DNA of 64,000 bases from Prostheceraeus crozeri (GCA_907163375.1 CAJQUW010009239.1:1-64000); one strand, 5' to 3'; counted from the first letter of the stretch, positions 11,180-23,497 are shown. The notes: generated by a model from the letters alone, not told the origin. Numbers and translations: made by a program.

Positions 11180-11835
11180 GAACGTTAATAATAATAATAA
11201 TCTCTTTATTGTTTCACTACAAGGAATCGGTGAACACCTACAAAATGCAATGACATGTTTTGAAAGTAAAGAATAACATGCAAGGTACCACAAACTATTT
11301 ACATTAAAAAAGAGTAATAAAAACAAAAGTACCGACTATTTACAATATCTAATAAAAGTTTGAAAATCTCATCGCTTTTGAGCGTGGACGATACAAGGTT
11401 TTTGGCGGAGCACGAGTAGCCTACTTACAGTTCTTTCCGCATCGCAAGTGCAAAACGTCGAACGTAGGGGATGTTCAAAATTTGTACCTATAGCAGACAT
11501 AAGTTTCTCATATGATTTGTTTACAGAGCACAACCATGAATTACTTTCCGAATGCTGAATCCCAATGATGCGGAAAGCACGTTTTTCAACACGTAAAAAG
11601 TAATTTAAAAGATATTTAGGTGCATTGCAAAAACATGGAAATCCGTAAGTCATATCAGATCGTAAGAAGACATGGTAACTTTTCAATAACCATTCAGCAT
11701 CACAACCAGCGCGCTTAAGATTGTAAATTATATAGATTCTTTTGGAAACTTTCTTCACAATCTCTCGAAAATGAACATTTCATTTGAGATCACAAGAAAT
11801 GGTTACACCCAAATAAGAAATGGAGTTAATACTGT
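11180..11835 (-). mobile_element. CR1/L2-like non-LTR retrotransposon, 3' fragment
   Basis: On the minus strand the sequence encodes the end of a reverse transcriptase: SYLGVTISCDLK (about 11,820), a TGA, then NVHFREIVKKVSKRIYIIYNLKRAG and a palm/thumb end with RVEKRAFRIIG (about 11,590-11,560), to a stop at 11,369. After the gene come an AATAAAGAG stretch and a short ATT microsatellite (11,188-11,206), typical of the 3' tails of CR1-like elements. The 5' part is missing, as in most such insertions. Dead copy. Confidence 0.8.
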
Positions 11836-12205
11836 CTCATAGAAACATAGGCCTATTTCTTGTTTTTTTTAATCTGCGATGATTTCATAATCCTTATTGC
11901 TTATACAAGCATTGAACTTTTGAAATCGATAAAGTTCTAGTAGAGATGGATAGAGGTTGGCACTAGAAGCACAAATAATAATCAGTTATCTTGATATTAA
12001 TAAAAATAATTCATTAATACAAATAGTTGCAACAATTAATATCAAAAGAAAAACCCGCACAATTATGAACATGTATAATGGAATACGTCAACAGAGAACC
12101 TCTCTGTACTGCTGGATCTGGAAGATAGAGGTCTGAAATATTCGCACTGGCATTTAAGGGAGAAGACATTTGAAGCTTTACATGTAAACCAAAATCAGAG
12201 ATATA

Positions 12206-13919
12206 CAGGGTGCGAGAAAAGTCTTTGCGGATTTTTGATAACTTTATATTTAGTTATTGTATGGTGAATTGTTTTACTTTGTTTTCATTTTTCGTGGAAC
12301 AAACCCATCTAGAAATAAAACTAAACATTCCATGTACTCATTGACATTTTTATTCTTCAAATAGCTCACCGTCATGCTCAATGCACTTCAGAAAACGTTT
12401 CTGAAAATTCCTCAACGAATCACGGTAGTAAGAGAGAGCAATGTTGTTCATTTGTCGCTCAATCTCTTCCCGCAAGTCCTGAATGTTCCTGTAAATAAAA
12501 CCTGGAGGATAAACCAATTGCCGCAGGTGACTCCAGAACCAAAAGTCGCACGGTGTCAAGTCCGGCGATCTTGCTGGCCATTCAATAGGTCCTCTCCTGC
12601 CGATCCAGCGATTGGACAAATGAGTCTCTAGAATTTGACGCGCTGAAAGAGAGTAATGGGGAGGCGCTCCGTCTTGCTGGAACAGAAGGGTTCTTCCAGT
12701 GCCACGAGAGAAATAAGGAACGACTTGGTTCAACAGAAGATCAGAATATCTCTTTCCATTCATGGTTTCTGAACTGATATCGTAGAGAAGAAGTCCGGAA
12801 TAGCCTATACAGGCCCACACGGTGAGGATAGGAGTCTTGCCTGGGTTGGTCATTCTAATATTCGGGTTCGTCGTAGTCCAGAAGTGCACATTGTGCTTGT
12901 TGATGTTGCCTGTCAACGACATGACACACTCGTCCGAAAATGTTAGCTTTCGGAGGAAAGCAGGATCTTCTCTCGATTTTCTCCTTATTTCTTCACAAAA
13001 TTGTAAGCGGCGGTCTTCGTCCCCATCACAAAGAAATTGAGAATATAGCGGCTTGTATGGATGATAATGCTCGGCTTTTAGAACTTTTCGGACAGTGAAA
13101 TCAGAGATCCCGACATCCCTCGATATCGCTCTTGTCGAAGTTGAAGGATTTTCAGTGACAGCTTCAATTACCTTTTGCCTGTTTTGATCTCCAGATGCTG
13201 TTATGGGTCTGCCACTTCTGGGTCGGTCGTGGGACAGGCTGCCGGTTTCAAGAAGTTTGTTCTTCCGATACAAGATTGTTCTCGACGATGGGGGTTCCTT
13301 GTTAAATTTCTCTCTGAATTGACGAGCACTTTCTTCACAGTTGAAAGAAATGGCCCACGATGTGCAATAAACTTTTTCTATTGTCGAGAATTCCATCACA
13401 ATATCAAATTACTCACATCCATCAGTGTATCGAGTTTATAAACACAGTTTATAAAATGTATTGATTAAAATTAAAAATCTCGTAGTAAGATTCAAATGTG
13501 AAATCTATGCTGGTCAGCAAAAATAAGTGGCATAGCTTTTCAAGGCATAACATTTATTAAGGTTAATCATCCATGGTTTATTCCGTCATTTAATGATCGA
13601 TCCTCGAAGTTAGATTTAAATTTGAAATCTATGGAGCTCAGGAAAAACAAGTGGCATAGCTTTTTAAAGCATCGAAAAAAGCACAATGGAATGCCGAGTT
13701 TACAAAACGTATGGAAAGTAATCAATTTAAATTTTGTTGATTGAATAGCATAAAGCTCACTATGTGTTAAATCTGAAGACTTGGCATGCATAATAGTCGA
13801 GTGACAGAGTTATCTACAAACGCATTGCCACATATTGGTCACTGAAGAAATGATATTTGATCATTGAATAGCAATATATAAAGTTGACAAAAATCCGCAA
13901 GGACTTTTCTCGCACCCTG
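12206..13919 (-). mobile_element. Tc1/mariner-type element 2 (1,714 bp), coding-intact
   Basis: Terminal inverted repeats of about 30 bp (CAGGGTGCGAGAAAAGTC at the left, its complement with one inserted base near 13,890-13,919 at the right) are flanked by TA on both sides (12,204-12,205 and 13,920-13,921). The repeats and one full transposase frame are preserved, so this is the youngest-looking transposon in the window. A degenerate duplication of about 120 bp (around 13,470-13,545 and 13,590-13,675) lies between the gene and the right end. Confidence 0.95.
12350..13399 (-). CDS. Transposase of mariner-type element 2 (DD41D), full length
   Basis: 349-residue transposase, uninterrupted. N-terminal HTH (CEESARQFREKFNKEPPSS), a linker with a GRP-type motif (PRSGRPITAS), a second HTH (STRAISRDVGISDFTVRKVL), then the RNase-H-like catalytic domain. 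The acidic triad is visible as FSDECVM, FQQDGAPPH and SPDLTPCDFWFW. The last two Asp residues are 41 residues apart. The ATG at 13,399 is followed in frame by a second Met. It would bind the element's inverted repeats and cut and rejoin at TA. Length and all three catalytic residues are as expected for an active enzyme. Confidence 0.95.
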   Translation of the reverse strand: MMEFSTIEKVYCTSWAISFNCEESARQFREKFNKEPPSSRTILYRKNKLLETGSLSHDRPRSGRPITASGDQNRQKVIEAVTENPSTSTRAISRDVGISDFTVRKVLKAEHYHPYKPLYSQFLCDGDEDRRLQFCEEIRRKSREDPAFLRKLTFSDECVMSLTGNINKHNVHFWTTTNPNIRMTNPGKTPILTVWACIGYSGLLLYDISSETMNGKRYSDLLLNQVVPYFSRGTGRTLLFQQDGAPPHYSLSARQILETHLSNRWIGRRGPIEWPARSPDLTPCDFWFWSHLRQLVYPPGFIYRNIQDLREEIERQMNNIALSYYRDSLRNFQKRFLKCIEHDGELFEE

Positions 13920-13921
13920 TA

Positions 13922-15190
13922 TCACAAGTCATGATAGGAAAATGAAGACAGTCGAAGATGGGCTACTCATGCATGCTGAAGCAAATGAAAGTCGATGCAT
14001 AGAAGTGATGCAAGTGCAAAGGATGTCACTGTAAATTATATGAGTGCATTTTTTGTTGTCACGGAATGGCGATTTTTGCATTTTACATGATATGACGCAA
14101 ATATTACAGCGTCGTCCAATCACAGGCGCCAGAACCGTCATGGCAGCCCACAAACCAAAAGTTTTTGCATTTCCATGCCGAAAACTTGATCATCATACAG
14201 GTAGTTCAGCCTGAAGGAAAAGTGGCAAAGAGAATTTTTTAAAAATATAATTTGCACTGATTGATAAAGCTTTACTTTTGTAATTTCCAAATTCATTTAC
14301 CAGTGCCTGCATTTTTGGCATAGTTCAAATGCGCATTTCTAGAGCCTGCAAGTAGCTCATTGCAAGTAGCATCATCCTTAAGGGCTAAGCAATGATTTTT
14401 GTGAAGCCAACAAGCACAAGCAGGGGGACCTCATGTAAAACTGCGTTATATTGGCAATTTTTCTAAAACTGAATTTCGCAAGAAGTTTGCAAATACGCCA
14501 AATAGTAATAATTTGAGCAGTAATGTTTGTGGTGAATGAAAATTTAGAAAATTTGTCATTGCTATATACACCTTATTACACAAATAATTATACAGCATCT
14601 TTGATGATGAAACGTTCTGTATATGCAGCAAATTTGAGATGCGCAGACAGTAGCATATTTTAAGTGAACCACACAGGCAACTTCCGAACAAGTTTTCGAC
14701 AACTTTGTTGGCAGTCTGTAAAATGAATCACTAGATTTTAGTTCATTCAACAATTCAATTTCAAGGCTGTAACGCTGAAGAAAAGAGATACCAGATGATG
14801 GATAGTTTTGTGTTATTGCATAGCCTAGACAAAATAGCCTGCATTCAAAATATATATTTGAATCTCCGTAAGCACCGTTTATGAAAAATACTGCTGATGA
14901 TCATATGGAAACTGGTCACTAATTGATCAAACTCATCATATGCAAGTATGCTGAAAACTGAAAATCCTGAATTTAAATCGATGATCACAGACTTACATGT
15001 GTATGTACATTGTACATGCATCACTTTTGTTGTTCAAATACTTAATGGTGTGTAATTGATTGCATAAAATCTGTAAAAATATTGAAATCGTAGACAATTT
15101 ATCAATTTTGAGTATAAAGAAACTATATAAATCTTTAAGATTCCGTTGAATTAACTGACAGTCTTCATCGAATATTCAAAAATATTACTG
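13922..15190. other. No gene recognised (3' flank of SLC36-like gene)
   Basis: AT-rich intergenic DNA. The proximal part presumably holds the 3' UTR of the transporter gene, whose stop codon is at 15,232-15,234 on the minus strand. No other feature seen. Confidence 0.5.
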
Positions 15191-15231
15191 GCCCACCTTT
15201 CAAAGAACATCATGCTTTTCCGTGTAATATA

Positions 15232-16779
15232 TTACTTCGGTTTATTTTCATCTTGAATAGCATTATAGATAGCCAAGATACTGGCGTAAGAACCAATGAT
15301 GGCTCCAAAAACACCAAGTGCTATTATCAACATGTTTTTGACAAAAGTGAACTTAAAAGAATAAAATTCATAACTGTGATCCCAAAAAAGGATAGTGTAA
15401 ATTAAAGGAGGAAATATAAGACATATTGAACTTCCGGCTAGCGCCCCAGTCAGAGAAATAACGTGTTCTATGTATGGAACTCCAGAGGCAACACCCACAG
15501 CGATTAGGTAAATTACAATCCTTAATGTACAATCAATCCATTTTTTGTCAAATCGGGCGGGAAAAGTTGATGTGAAAGCCTGCCATGACACATCCATTAA
15601 GATAAAACTTTGAAGTCCAAAGCTCAGTGCAACCAGTAACGCGGAGAAAGGCTTTACAAGCATCGTATACCAATGATGAAATGGCATGGAATAGACTATA
15701 GATCCTTCAACGCTTTCTCCAAACTTTGCATAACCAAAGAATGCTACAGCTACGTATATTACTAAAACAATATAAAATGAGGCATTCAAAAGTCCACAAC
15801 TTCCTAAGAGATTCCGTTTGTCTTTTAAAGCCATTTCAACTGGCAGGATGACATTTATAGATTCAAATGCAAACACAGCCACTCCGAAAAATAAAGGAAT
15901 ACGATCGATATTTGTAATCATTGGATACTTCGTCAGTGGCGGAATATCTTGGCAACAATACACTAGAATAAAAACCAAAATGACAACCATGAAAATGTTG
16001 CCAACGCTGCTTATTGTAGATAACAACTTGATTGATTTGATGAAAATAAATGGAAGCAGTAAAACGGCAACACATGCTACATAAACAGTGAGAGGCTGCT
16101 TAAAATCGGGGCGATAATGCTCAACCACATATTTGGTATTTTCTGATATAAACAGCAGAAATACGACGATTATGCCGAATTGAACAATCAACAAACTTGT
16201 GTTTAGAATTTTAGATGTCCATCGATATTTGCGACAGCGACTGTTACCAAACACAAATGAGTATTCCACAGTAGCACCATAATCCAGATAAACGTCATTG
16301 AGACCATAACGACTTCTCAAGAAATGACTGCATTCAACCACCAGATGAACACAGTGAATAACTACCAATGCCGTCATTACGATACCAACGATGCCAAATA
16401 GAAGACCAGCATTTGCAATTGCAGACGGTAAAGCTAGGGCACCGGTACCAATGCTTGCTCGAAGAACGACCATGAAAAAATACCAAGCGGAAATTTCTGA
16501 GTGCGTGCCATGAGCAGAAATTTTCTTTGACACCTCAGTTCTTGAGGCATGCTGTGAGGCTGTCAGATGTGATTTCCAAACTGTTGGGAGAACTGAATTT
16601 TCGGTTTTGAAGAATCGAAGTGAATAATTTGATGAATCAGTAGTCAGCTGATGATTCTGGTGGTCTTTCTCATTTAATGCTCTACGAGTATCGCTAGCTG
16701 TTTCTGAGGCTTTTGAGCATGAATTTCCACTTATTATTTCAGAGCTGGATTCTAGCAAGGGTTGCTTTTCAGAAGCCAT
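15232..16779 (-). CDS. Proton-coupled amino-acid transporter-like protein (SLC36/PAT family)
   Basis: 515 residues, one uninterrupted exon. A hydrophilic N-terminus of about 100 residues is followed by the amino-acid/auxin permease fold with about 11 hydrophobic segments. The first membrane segment carries the family signature (ASIGTGALALPSAIANAGLL, about residues 109-128). Other conserved patches are VAVFAFESINVILPVE and SLTGALAGSSICLIFPPLIY. Members carry small neutral amino acids with protons across plasma or lysosomal membranes; which applies here cannot be told. The ATG at 16,779 is the first Met of the frame. The N-terminus has a dileucine-like motif (KQPLLES) that could direct lysosomal sorting. 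Animal SLC36 genes usually have introns, so the single exon is notable and may mean a retrocopy, but no poly-A relic was seen. Confidence 0.93.
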   Translation of the reverse strand: MASEKQPLLESSSEIISGNSCSKASETASDTRRALNEKDHQNHQLTTDSSNYSLRFFKTENSVLPTVWKSHLTASQHASRTEVSKKISAHGTHSEISAWYFFMVVLRASIGTGALALPSAIANAGLLFGIVGIVMTALVVIHCVHLVVECSHFLRSRYGLNDVYLDYGATVEYSFVFGNSRCRKYRWTSKILNTSLLIVQFGIIVVFLLFISENTKYVVEHYRPDFKQPLTVYVACVAVLLLPFIFIKSIKLLSTISSVGNIFMVVILVFILVYCCQDIPPLTKYPMITNIDRIPLFFGVAVFAFESINVILPVEMALKDKRNLLGSCGLLNASFYIVLVIYVAVAFFGYAKFGESVEGSIVYSMPFHHWYTMLVKPFSALLVALSFGLQSFILMDVSWQAFTSTFPARFDKKWIDCTLRIVIYLIAVGVASGVPYIEHVISLTGALAGSSICLIFPPLIYTILFWDHSYEFYSFKFTFVKNMLIIALGVFGAIIGSYASILAIYNAIQDENKPK

Positions 16780-18655
16780 TTTTGAATGAATTCGGCAGAC
16801 TTGATCATTAATGTATGATAATGGCTAAGTTGGCGATGATGATGATGATGTAAGCAACATCTGATCAAATTTAGGTGGGGCAGAGTTCAATTTCTGAGTT
16901 TTCATTGAAATGGAATTTGCCGCTGGCAGCTTCGATTGTGAACTTGATGCTGAAGCGCGCCGAATAACATCGCTATCACGCATTTCATGTGTGATGTCTC
17001 ACGCCGATAAATTGAAGTGGCAGGCGAGTCAAATGTGAAATTGATTGTAGCACATCATGCAGCATCATAGGCGTGCGCAAGGGGGAGTGTCAAAAGCACC
17101 ATAGCCTCACTTTTTGTCTAGATAGCAGGTGATCCTTCTCCAAGAATTAACATGATTGATGATTGTGTACCGCATTTTAAACTGTGTTGTGAGCATGTCA
17201 AGTCTGTTATACACTGATCACCCTAGTAGTCTAATTCTTAACGGATCTTAAGGAATTACTAAGGTTAAACTAAACGTCATTGTAGGACTACTATACGTTC
17301 AAGTGTTTATTTCATTATGCCACATTAATCCATCAATTATTTCATTATCCAATTGATTAATGGTAACATCATTAATAATGTTTTCATTGTGTGATGTGTA
17401 CTATCACATGCATGAAGAAATCAAACAAAGCGCTGTGAGTCTCTACAGTTTGCAAAATAATTTTGAAATTTCTGTGCTAAGATTAGTAGGTACTGTCAAC
17501 ACAGCTTCACGTAGTAGGCATGACATTACGAATTTTTGCATGTTCCTGGATTCACTCTCTTCTATAAACATATTTAATCCACTGTCGATGTCTTTGCAGA
17601 TTAAAAGTCAATGAACCAGAAGAAGGCATCATTGATTTATGTGATAATTAGTAGCAATGCAGGTCATAAGCATGAATTTCTATATAATAGGCCTATTTCA
17701 TGCTATATAAAAATCGATAGTTGGCATATAGGTTCATCTTAGCATGATGGTAAGTCATTCAAATGATGCAAGATACTGTAGGCATAAATGTACTTGATTA
17801 TATTGAATAATTTGATGAAAAGAGCTCGAATATCGAATTATTCCATTCAGTCAATTCATCTTAATAGTGAAGAGACAGATCGATTCAGCCTCTGTCACTT
17901 CCAAACTGCACGTTCAGTGGATACATAAAGGCGACAATTTCGTGGCCGTTGATGTCGTTTCTGATTTATTAATGATATTATTATTATAAATTATTAAGTC
18001 ATAAGTCATAAATGTTTATTCTGAAATATACAGAAAACGCAAAGCGATAGCCGCAAGGCACTTACATGCAAACGTTGATAACACGTGCAACATATGCATA
18101 CGCAAAGTTTAACATTAATAAAAAATACATGCGACATATATTTGCAAATTTACCGAGTGATCATGATGTACATGTAAATCATATACCATCATAAACAAAT
18201 TGCATGAGACTTGCATATTTACAAATTTTCAGAGTCGTCATGATATACATCATATACCATATACAAAATACGTGAAATCTATAGGGCCTATATTTAGAAA
18301 TTTGAAGAATGATGATCACGACATGATAAAAGTTTACTGGATGGGAGTCCTCACAATGGAGGAAAAGAGCGCAAATGCTTAACATCTAATATAGAAATGA
18401 ATGTAACAAAATCATCTATACAAAATTTGCACTTAAATGATCATGGTCACAAAATATGCAAATTCACTCGGATCAATGAGATTGAGACTCTTGTTGATCT
18501 TCATTATGATGAGAATCATCTTCAATATGGAATCTAAGAATGTATCTAAATAAAAATTTACCATCAGGTATAAAAAAATACTTATCAAATAATTTTATAC
18601 GAAATCACATATTAGCAGTCACAGTATGAGCAAAATTCACTTAGATCAATTGATT
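16780..18655. other. Upstream region of SLC36-like gene; no other gene recognised
   Basis: The proximal part should contain the transporter promoter. A short TGATGATGATGATG microsatellite lies at about 16,836-16,851. No clear TATA box or second gene is seen. Beyond 17 kb only AT-rich sequence with short chance ORFs. Confidence 0.45.
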
Positions 18656-18659
18656 TGAG

Positions 18660-19628
18660 TCAATTCTTGAACATCATAAAAGTTGGAGCTTTCACTATTG
18701 AATCGTTCAACGAATTCCATATTTTGATGACGCGAAAGAAAAACAATCCACTGAGATAGTTCAAATTAACTTTCAAGACTGGCACAATCTGACAGCTGTT
18801 ACGTGATTGACCTCGAGTAATGTGAGATGAAAGGTAGGTGGTAAAGAAAGAGTTGAGCGACAAGTCGAAATGATTATACTACAGTTTATACAAGAAGTAC
18901 AAGTTCAACAAAATGCGTCCATATTCTAGTGATTTTAATTTTAACATTTGTAATCTATGAGGGTAGCTGTCATATTTAATACCAGAGCGTTTACAAACGA
19001 TGCGAGTGAAGAATCTCTGAACACGCTCAATACGGAAAATGTCGCGTTTGAGGTAAGGTGAAAAGATTACACTTCCATATTCCAAGAGAGGGCGAACAGA
19101 GACAACAAAGGCTTTCATTAAGATACGGGAGTTGTGGCAAACGAAAGATTTTAGGATACAGTATGCTCTGGCATATGCGGTTGAGCTGATGCGCGCACAG
19201 TGATCACTAAATCTGAGATCTGATGAGATCAAAAAGCCTACGTCTTTCACAGTGACTGAATTTTTCAGGGATACACTGTCAAGATGATAGTTGACGGAAG
19301 GAGCATATTGATCTCCAGCAGTAAACAGCAAGCTTTTTTGCATAGAAATCTTCAGTTGCCACGTTTTACACCAATTATCAAATTTGAGAAGAGTATGTTT
19401 TAGGTCTGAAGATACTTGTGAAGAGGAGCTATAACTTCTGGTTGACATAAACTTGAAGTCATCAGCATAAAGGCAGGCTGAAGTCGATCCAACTAGACAG
19501 TCAAACACGTCATTGACATAAAGAAGGAACAATACATGTCCAAGAACAGATCCTTGGGCACGCCACTTGTGACAGCTACCTCGTCCGAAGTGATGTTTCG
19601 GACCTGTAAGGATGGTAAGGATGGTCAA
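18660..19628 (-). mobile_element. CR1-like non-LTR reverse transcriptase fragment
   Basis: The minus-strand frame 19,628-18,879 begins just before the RT motif QGSVLGHVLF, followed by the catalytic box YADDFKF, a thumb region (VKDVGFLISSDLRFSDH) and RIERVQRFFTRIV. A TAG at 18,879-18,881 interrupts, and the same frame continues from 18,863 to 18,660 through SSHITRGQSRN, the usual C-terminal patch of CR1/Jockey-like ORF2 proteins. The N-terminal endonuclease and early RT are absent. A 5'-truncated, inactive insertion. Confidence 0.88.
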
Positions 19629-19889
19629 TAGTTTATTAATTTAGTTGTCATTTTTGGTAGTCATTTATAGATGTTTTATACTTCGCTAATGGAAACCGAG
19701 TAGATTTTCGGATACTTTTTAATCTCTTTCTTTGAATTACTAATTCAATATTGCAGTCTATATGTCACAGTTATGTCAAAATGTGTGATTATATACTTTC
19801 GCCCTTTATGTTCTCTGATCGTGCAGGGCAGAAATTCCACAATCCCGGAAGATCTCGGTCACGGATTGAGTGGAATAGTAAACATGCCA

Positions 19890-20115
19890 TGACAGAGCAC
19901 ATGTGTGTTAATAATATGGGACACTGGGATGTGGGAATAGCGGGGAGTCGGAAATTCAGTGTTGGAACCGGTCGGGATATGCCGACCCGGACCCGACCGG
20001 CAGCCAACTTTTGCGACCAGCCGGTCTACCTGCCGGTCGACTGGCAATATTGCTTTGCTTCTTGACCGGTTTCTGAGCGGTAACAGAATTTCATGACCGT
20101 TAGTCGACCGGCAAA
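19890..20115. repeat. Cluster of CCGGTC/GACCGG motifs
   Basis: Dense repeats of the hexamer and its complement (for example GACCCGACCGGC, CAGCCGGTC, CTGCCGGTCGAC) lie close to the hAT remnant to the right. Subterminal hexamer arrays are common in hAT elements, so this may be a hAT terminus. No terminal repeat or target duplication could be fixed. Confidence 0.45.
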
Positions 20116-20649
20116 GTTTCTACATGTACAATAGCCAAGTTACGATTCCAATTTCGTAACTTTCGGAGATAAAATTGAATTGAAATATATTCTTGGCGAT
20201 TATCATAGTAAGATTACTTCAAATATTATCTATTTGAAATTTTTTTAGCTTAGAACTAACATAAACTATAAATTAGAACTATAGTAGCTTCAATCAAGAA
20301 TAAATTGACCAATCGCATGTATATTTATAAACCTGATGAAGCCATGGTTTGATAGGAAATCAAGTCGAGCGAAGCAAATTTTCGTGTGTGAATTAATAGG
20401 ACTATGGTTCTAATAAAATATCATTTCACATGTTTACAGCAGACATATCATTCTTTATACTCAAAGGATGCTGAATAAATGCTTATTCATATTGTACCTA
20501 CATGTACACGAATTTATAATATAACATGACAAATCGTCACAATTAATAAATAGCAAATTGTAAACAAAACAATTGCATGCACTTTGAGCAAAAAATTCTA
20601 TTCATAAATTTTGGAAAATCTGCAATAGGCAGTCTCCATAGGCAAAAAA

Positions 20650-22215
20650 TAGAAACCTTGTGTCAAGGCCAGAGTTTCTTTAATTGAGCCTCTTTCAAAA
20701 CTGAAAGAGCGTCAACAGATTGTGTTGACAATCTCTTACTTTTTTCGCTTACGATTTCACCACTAGAGCTGAAATGCCTTTCTGATTCTGCACTCGATGC
20801 TTGTACTACAAGAATCTGTTTCACCAGGCTGGCCAGAACGGGATATTTCATTTGAAGAGATCTTGAAACTTGGTTCAAGAATGCATCCGATTTTGTGTAA
20901 GTCTGTGGTGGATGACCAATATTTCTTGTTCATCTCATCAACAATCTGTATTTTAATGTACGAGATGATGTCACTATCTGAGTCACAGAGGGGTTATTGT
21001 GATCAAATAGTATGTGAGAATCACGTTTTGAATGCTCAGGTTTTCACTTTTTTCTAGTTTATCAAATATCATATTGAATAATCCAAAGATTATTCTACTT
21101 TAGGAGAATAGGCGAAATTTGCAATAATCTATGCTCCTCGTTGCGACTCTCAAGGATGTGTCGCAATTTTTCATATGATGAAAAGATAGAGTCATGAAAT
21201 GTAAGAAAACTACGCCATGGACGGGTTCCACTCATACTTTTGATAGTTTTCAGCAGGGATGCGGAGTACTATCATTTTAATAGGACTCCGACCCCGGGGG
21301 TTGATATGACTCCGACTACGACTCCGGGTGGTCAATATGTGAAGCCTAGTTTTTTGAAAAATTAACTGTCAACCTACGTTATAGACCATTACAGGCTTGC
21401 CTGAACCTATTTTTAGGGATAATTGCTGTATCAGTCATCAATCATTTTCGATGAAAGTTTATCAAATGTCGCTTTCAGTTGGATGCGTACAACTCGGCGC
21501 CTCCCATCTTCTTGATGTGTGCTTCACACGGCTTTTCTCCGGTCTCTACCAGGCAGGAAAATCCCCATCTTTCTCAAAAACATGAGTACACTTTCGATTT
21601 TATTATGCGTTTTAGATGACCCATCACACACGATTAATGTGAGGTTAAGAGGCTATGTTCTCTTAACAAACTCGCATTTCATTTTTGTCTCTGATGTGAC
21701 CTTTGGCGCGTAGGTGTGATCGAGGTAAGACTTGTCTTCTCTACTGAATCACCGAGTGAAAAGACAGCACTTTTTCACTATCACGGCTCATTCCCTCAAC
21801 TATTACAAGCTTTGCATGCATAATTGTCTCTGTACTTTTGTTTGACGGAGAAGGCTGACATCAAGACAATAACAAATGTACGAGGATAAATAATTTGTTT
21901 GCATTACGCTTCGGGTCTAGTTATAGGCCGGAGTCGGAGTCCTATCATTTGATAGGACTCCGACTTCAGCAAAAATGATAGGACTCCGGGACTCCGACTC
22001 CGCATCCCTGGTTTTCAGTAAATGCTCTTGTATGCAGGACGATTGTGATACATATCGCGTAAGAGCTCTGACAGCATTATGAAATACTTAAAATTGACCA
22101 TCATTGTTCTTTGTACTCTCCCATGCGTCATTTAAAATGGTATTCAATCAGTGAGTCATGCACTGGTGTCTCACTTCAGTTGCTAACGCAGCAACGATGT
22201 TCGCTCCTGAAAATA
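20650..22215 (-). pseudogene. hAT transposase remnant (split by a nested element)
   Basis: On the minus strand, patches of a hAT-family transposase appear in order: ANIVAALATEV and LNTILNDAWESTK (about 22,200-22,110), AVRALTRYVSQSSCIQE (about 22,070-22,020), then after the inserted element TRPWRSFL and SYEKLRHILESRNEEHRLL (about 21,225-21,115), and the C-terminal dimerisation domain (YPVLASLVKQILVVQASSAE and SERHFSSSGEIVS, 20,848-20,730). Stops and frame changes separate them. The last domain (20,878-20,663) is open. Ends and target duplication were not found. Confidence 0.85.
21254..22010. mobile_element. Non-autonomous hAT-type element nested in the hAT remnant
   Basis: 757-bp element with CAGGGATGCGGAGT at the left and ACTCCGCATCCCTG at the right, flanked by a perfect 8-bp duplication (GTTTTCAG at 21,246-21,253 and 22,011-22,018). 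CAGGG ends and 8-bp target duplications are hAT hallmarks. Subterminal GGACTCCGAC repeats occur at both ends. No transposase is encoded. Confidence 0.93.
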
Positions 22216-22219
22216 AGAC

Positions 22220-23390
22220 AAATTTAATAATTCATTTAGTCAACCTATACATATCGTCAAAAAATACATTTTATCTGATAATAGTTGTTGCATCAATTAC
22301 TTAATTAAGTTGGAAACAATACATTTAGGCTGTAGGCTAATGAATTTCAATCTATATTGATATTGTATAACAAATATATCTTATCCTAAGTGTCATAGTC
22401 ATACAAAAGAAAATAGAGTAAAGATTTACCCTTCATGGAAACACATGTACTGTTTAGAATTATTTACTAGTGCATTGACTGAAATGCAAATTTTTAGTGC
22501 GGCCTAGCTGTGGCTTACATGTAAGTCATATTGATATTGACCTTACATCTCCCAACGTTCCTATTTGGGAACATGATGTGAAAAGCTGCAAAACATTTTA
22601 TATTTGGTGAAAGATGAGCCTATATATTTTTTTCTTATACTTCTTTTAAGATATCTAGTCCTTCAGGTGGTAGGGGCATATTTACATGTATGCCCCTTTA
22701 CATTTTTTGATCCTGAAATATGAATCGTATGATTCGGAAATTGCATAGCTGTATTTTAACATATTTTAGCTCGTAGCCATGTAGCTCTTAAATCATTTTC
22801 TTATAACGTGATGTAAAACATATCAACTTTACTGGATTCAAAACAAGCGTATGAATGAATCATTCATCAGGAAAACTTACAGGATAAACGAGAATCCAAG
22901 TCATTATCAAACAAAGCCAATTCACTTTTGGATATTTGCTATTTATACGAGTATATGACATATAGCACGATGAATGTGAGATTAATTGTATCTAGAAATT
23001 ATGTACATGCACTCCTTGAATTGCATTCGTATACTGCTTATGATAGATGCATTAATAAATAAATATCAATTATCAACATCATTGATACAATTTAAGTCAA
23101 TATTGTCAAATACAAATGACAATCCAATATACAAATACAAAATTGAGGAAAATGAAATCATCATCTAATGAAACCATGTCAACTAGATTAGACAGCTGAG
23201 GATATTTCCAGGTTAGTGATCATTATGGTTCTTAACCAAATCTTTGGTTAGGCCCCATTGGCTACTTCTCGAGAAATCTGCCAAAAATGTACCTAAAATA
23301 GTCAAGGGTGATAATCTCAAGTAGAAAAATATCATAGCTATTAGAAATCTGGTAACAACATATAAAACAATACTTTCATGACTTGACTTA
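22220..23390. other. No gene recognised
   Basis: AT-rich DNA without a convincing ORF or repeat boundary. Confidence 0.45.
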
Positions 23391-23394
23391 AATA

Positions 23395-23497
23395 CAGTCG
23401 AACTTTTCTTATTGCAACATCTCTTATAGCAAAACTTGTAGCATATTGCCACAGATTTTGGCGGTCCCTTGAATTGGCAAAAAGACAAGTTCGACTG
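23395..23497. mobile_element. Pogo/Tigger-type miniature element
   Basis: About 103 bp with ends CAGTCGAACTT and AAGTTCGACTG (with offset bases inside), flanked by TA on each side. CAGTCGAAC-type ends with TA target sites are typical of pogo/Tigger miniature elements. No coding capacity. Confidence 0.7.
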
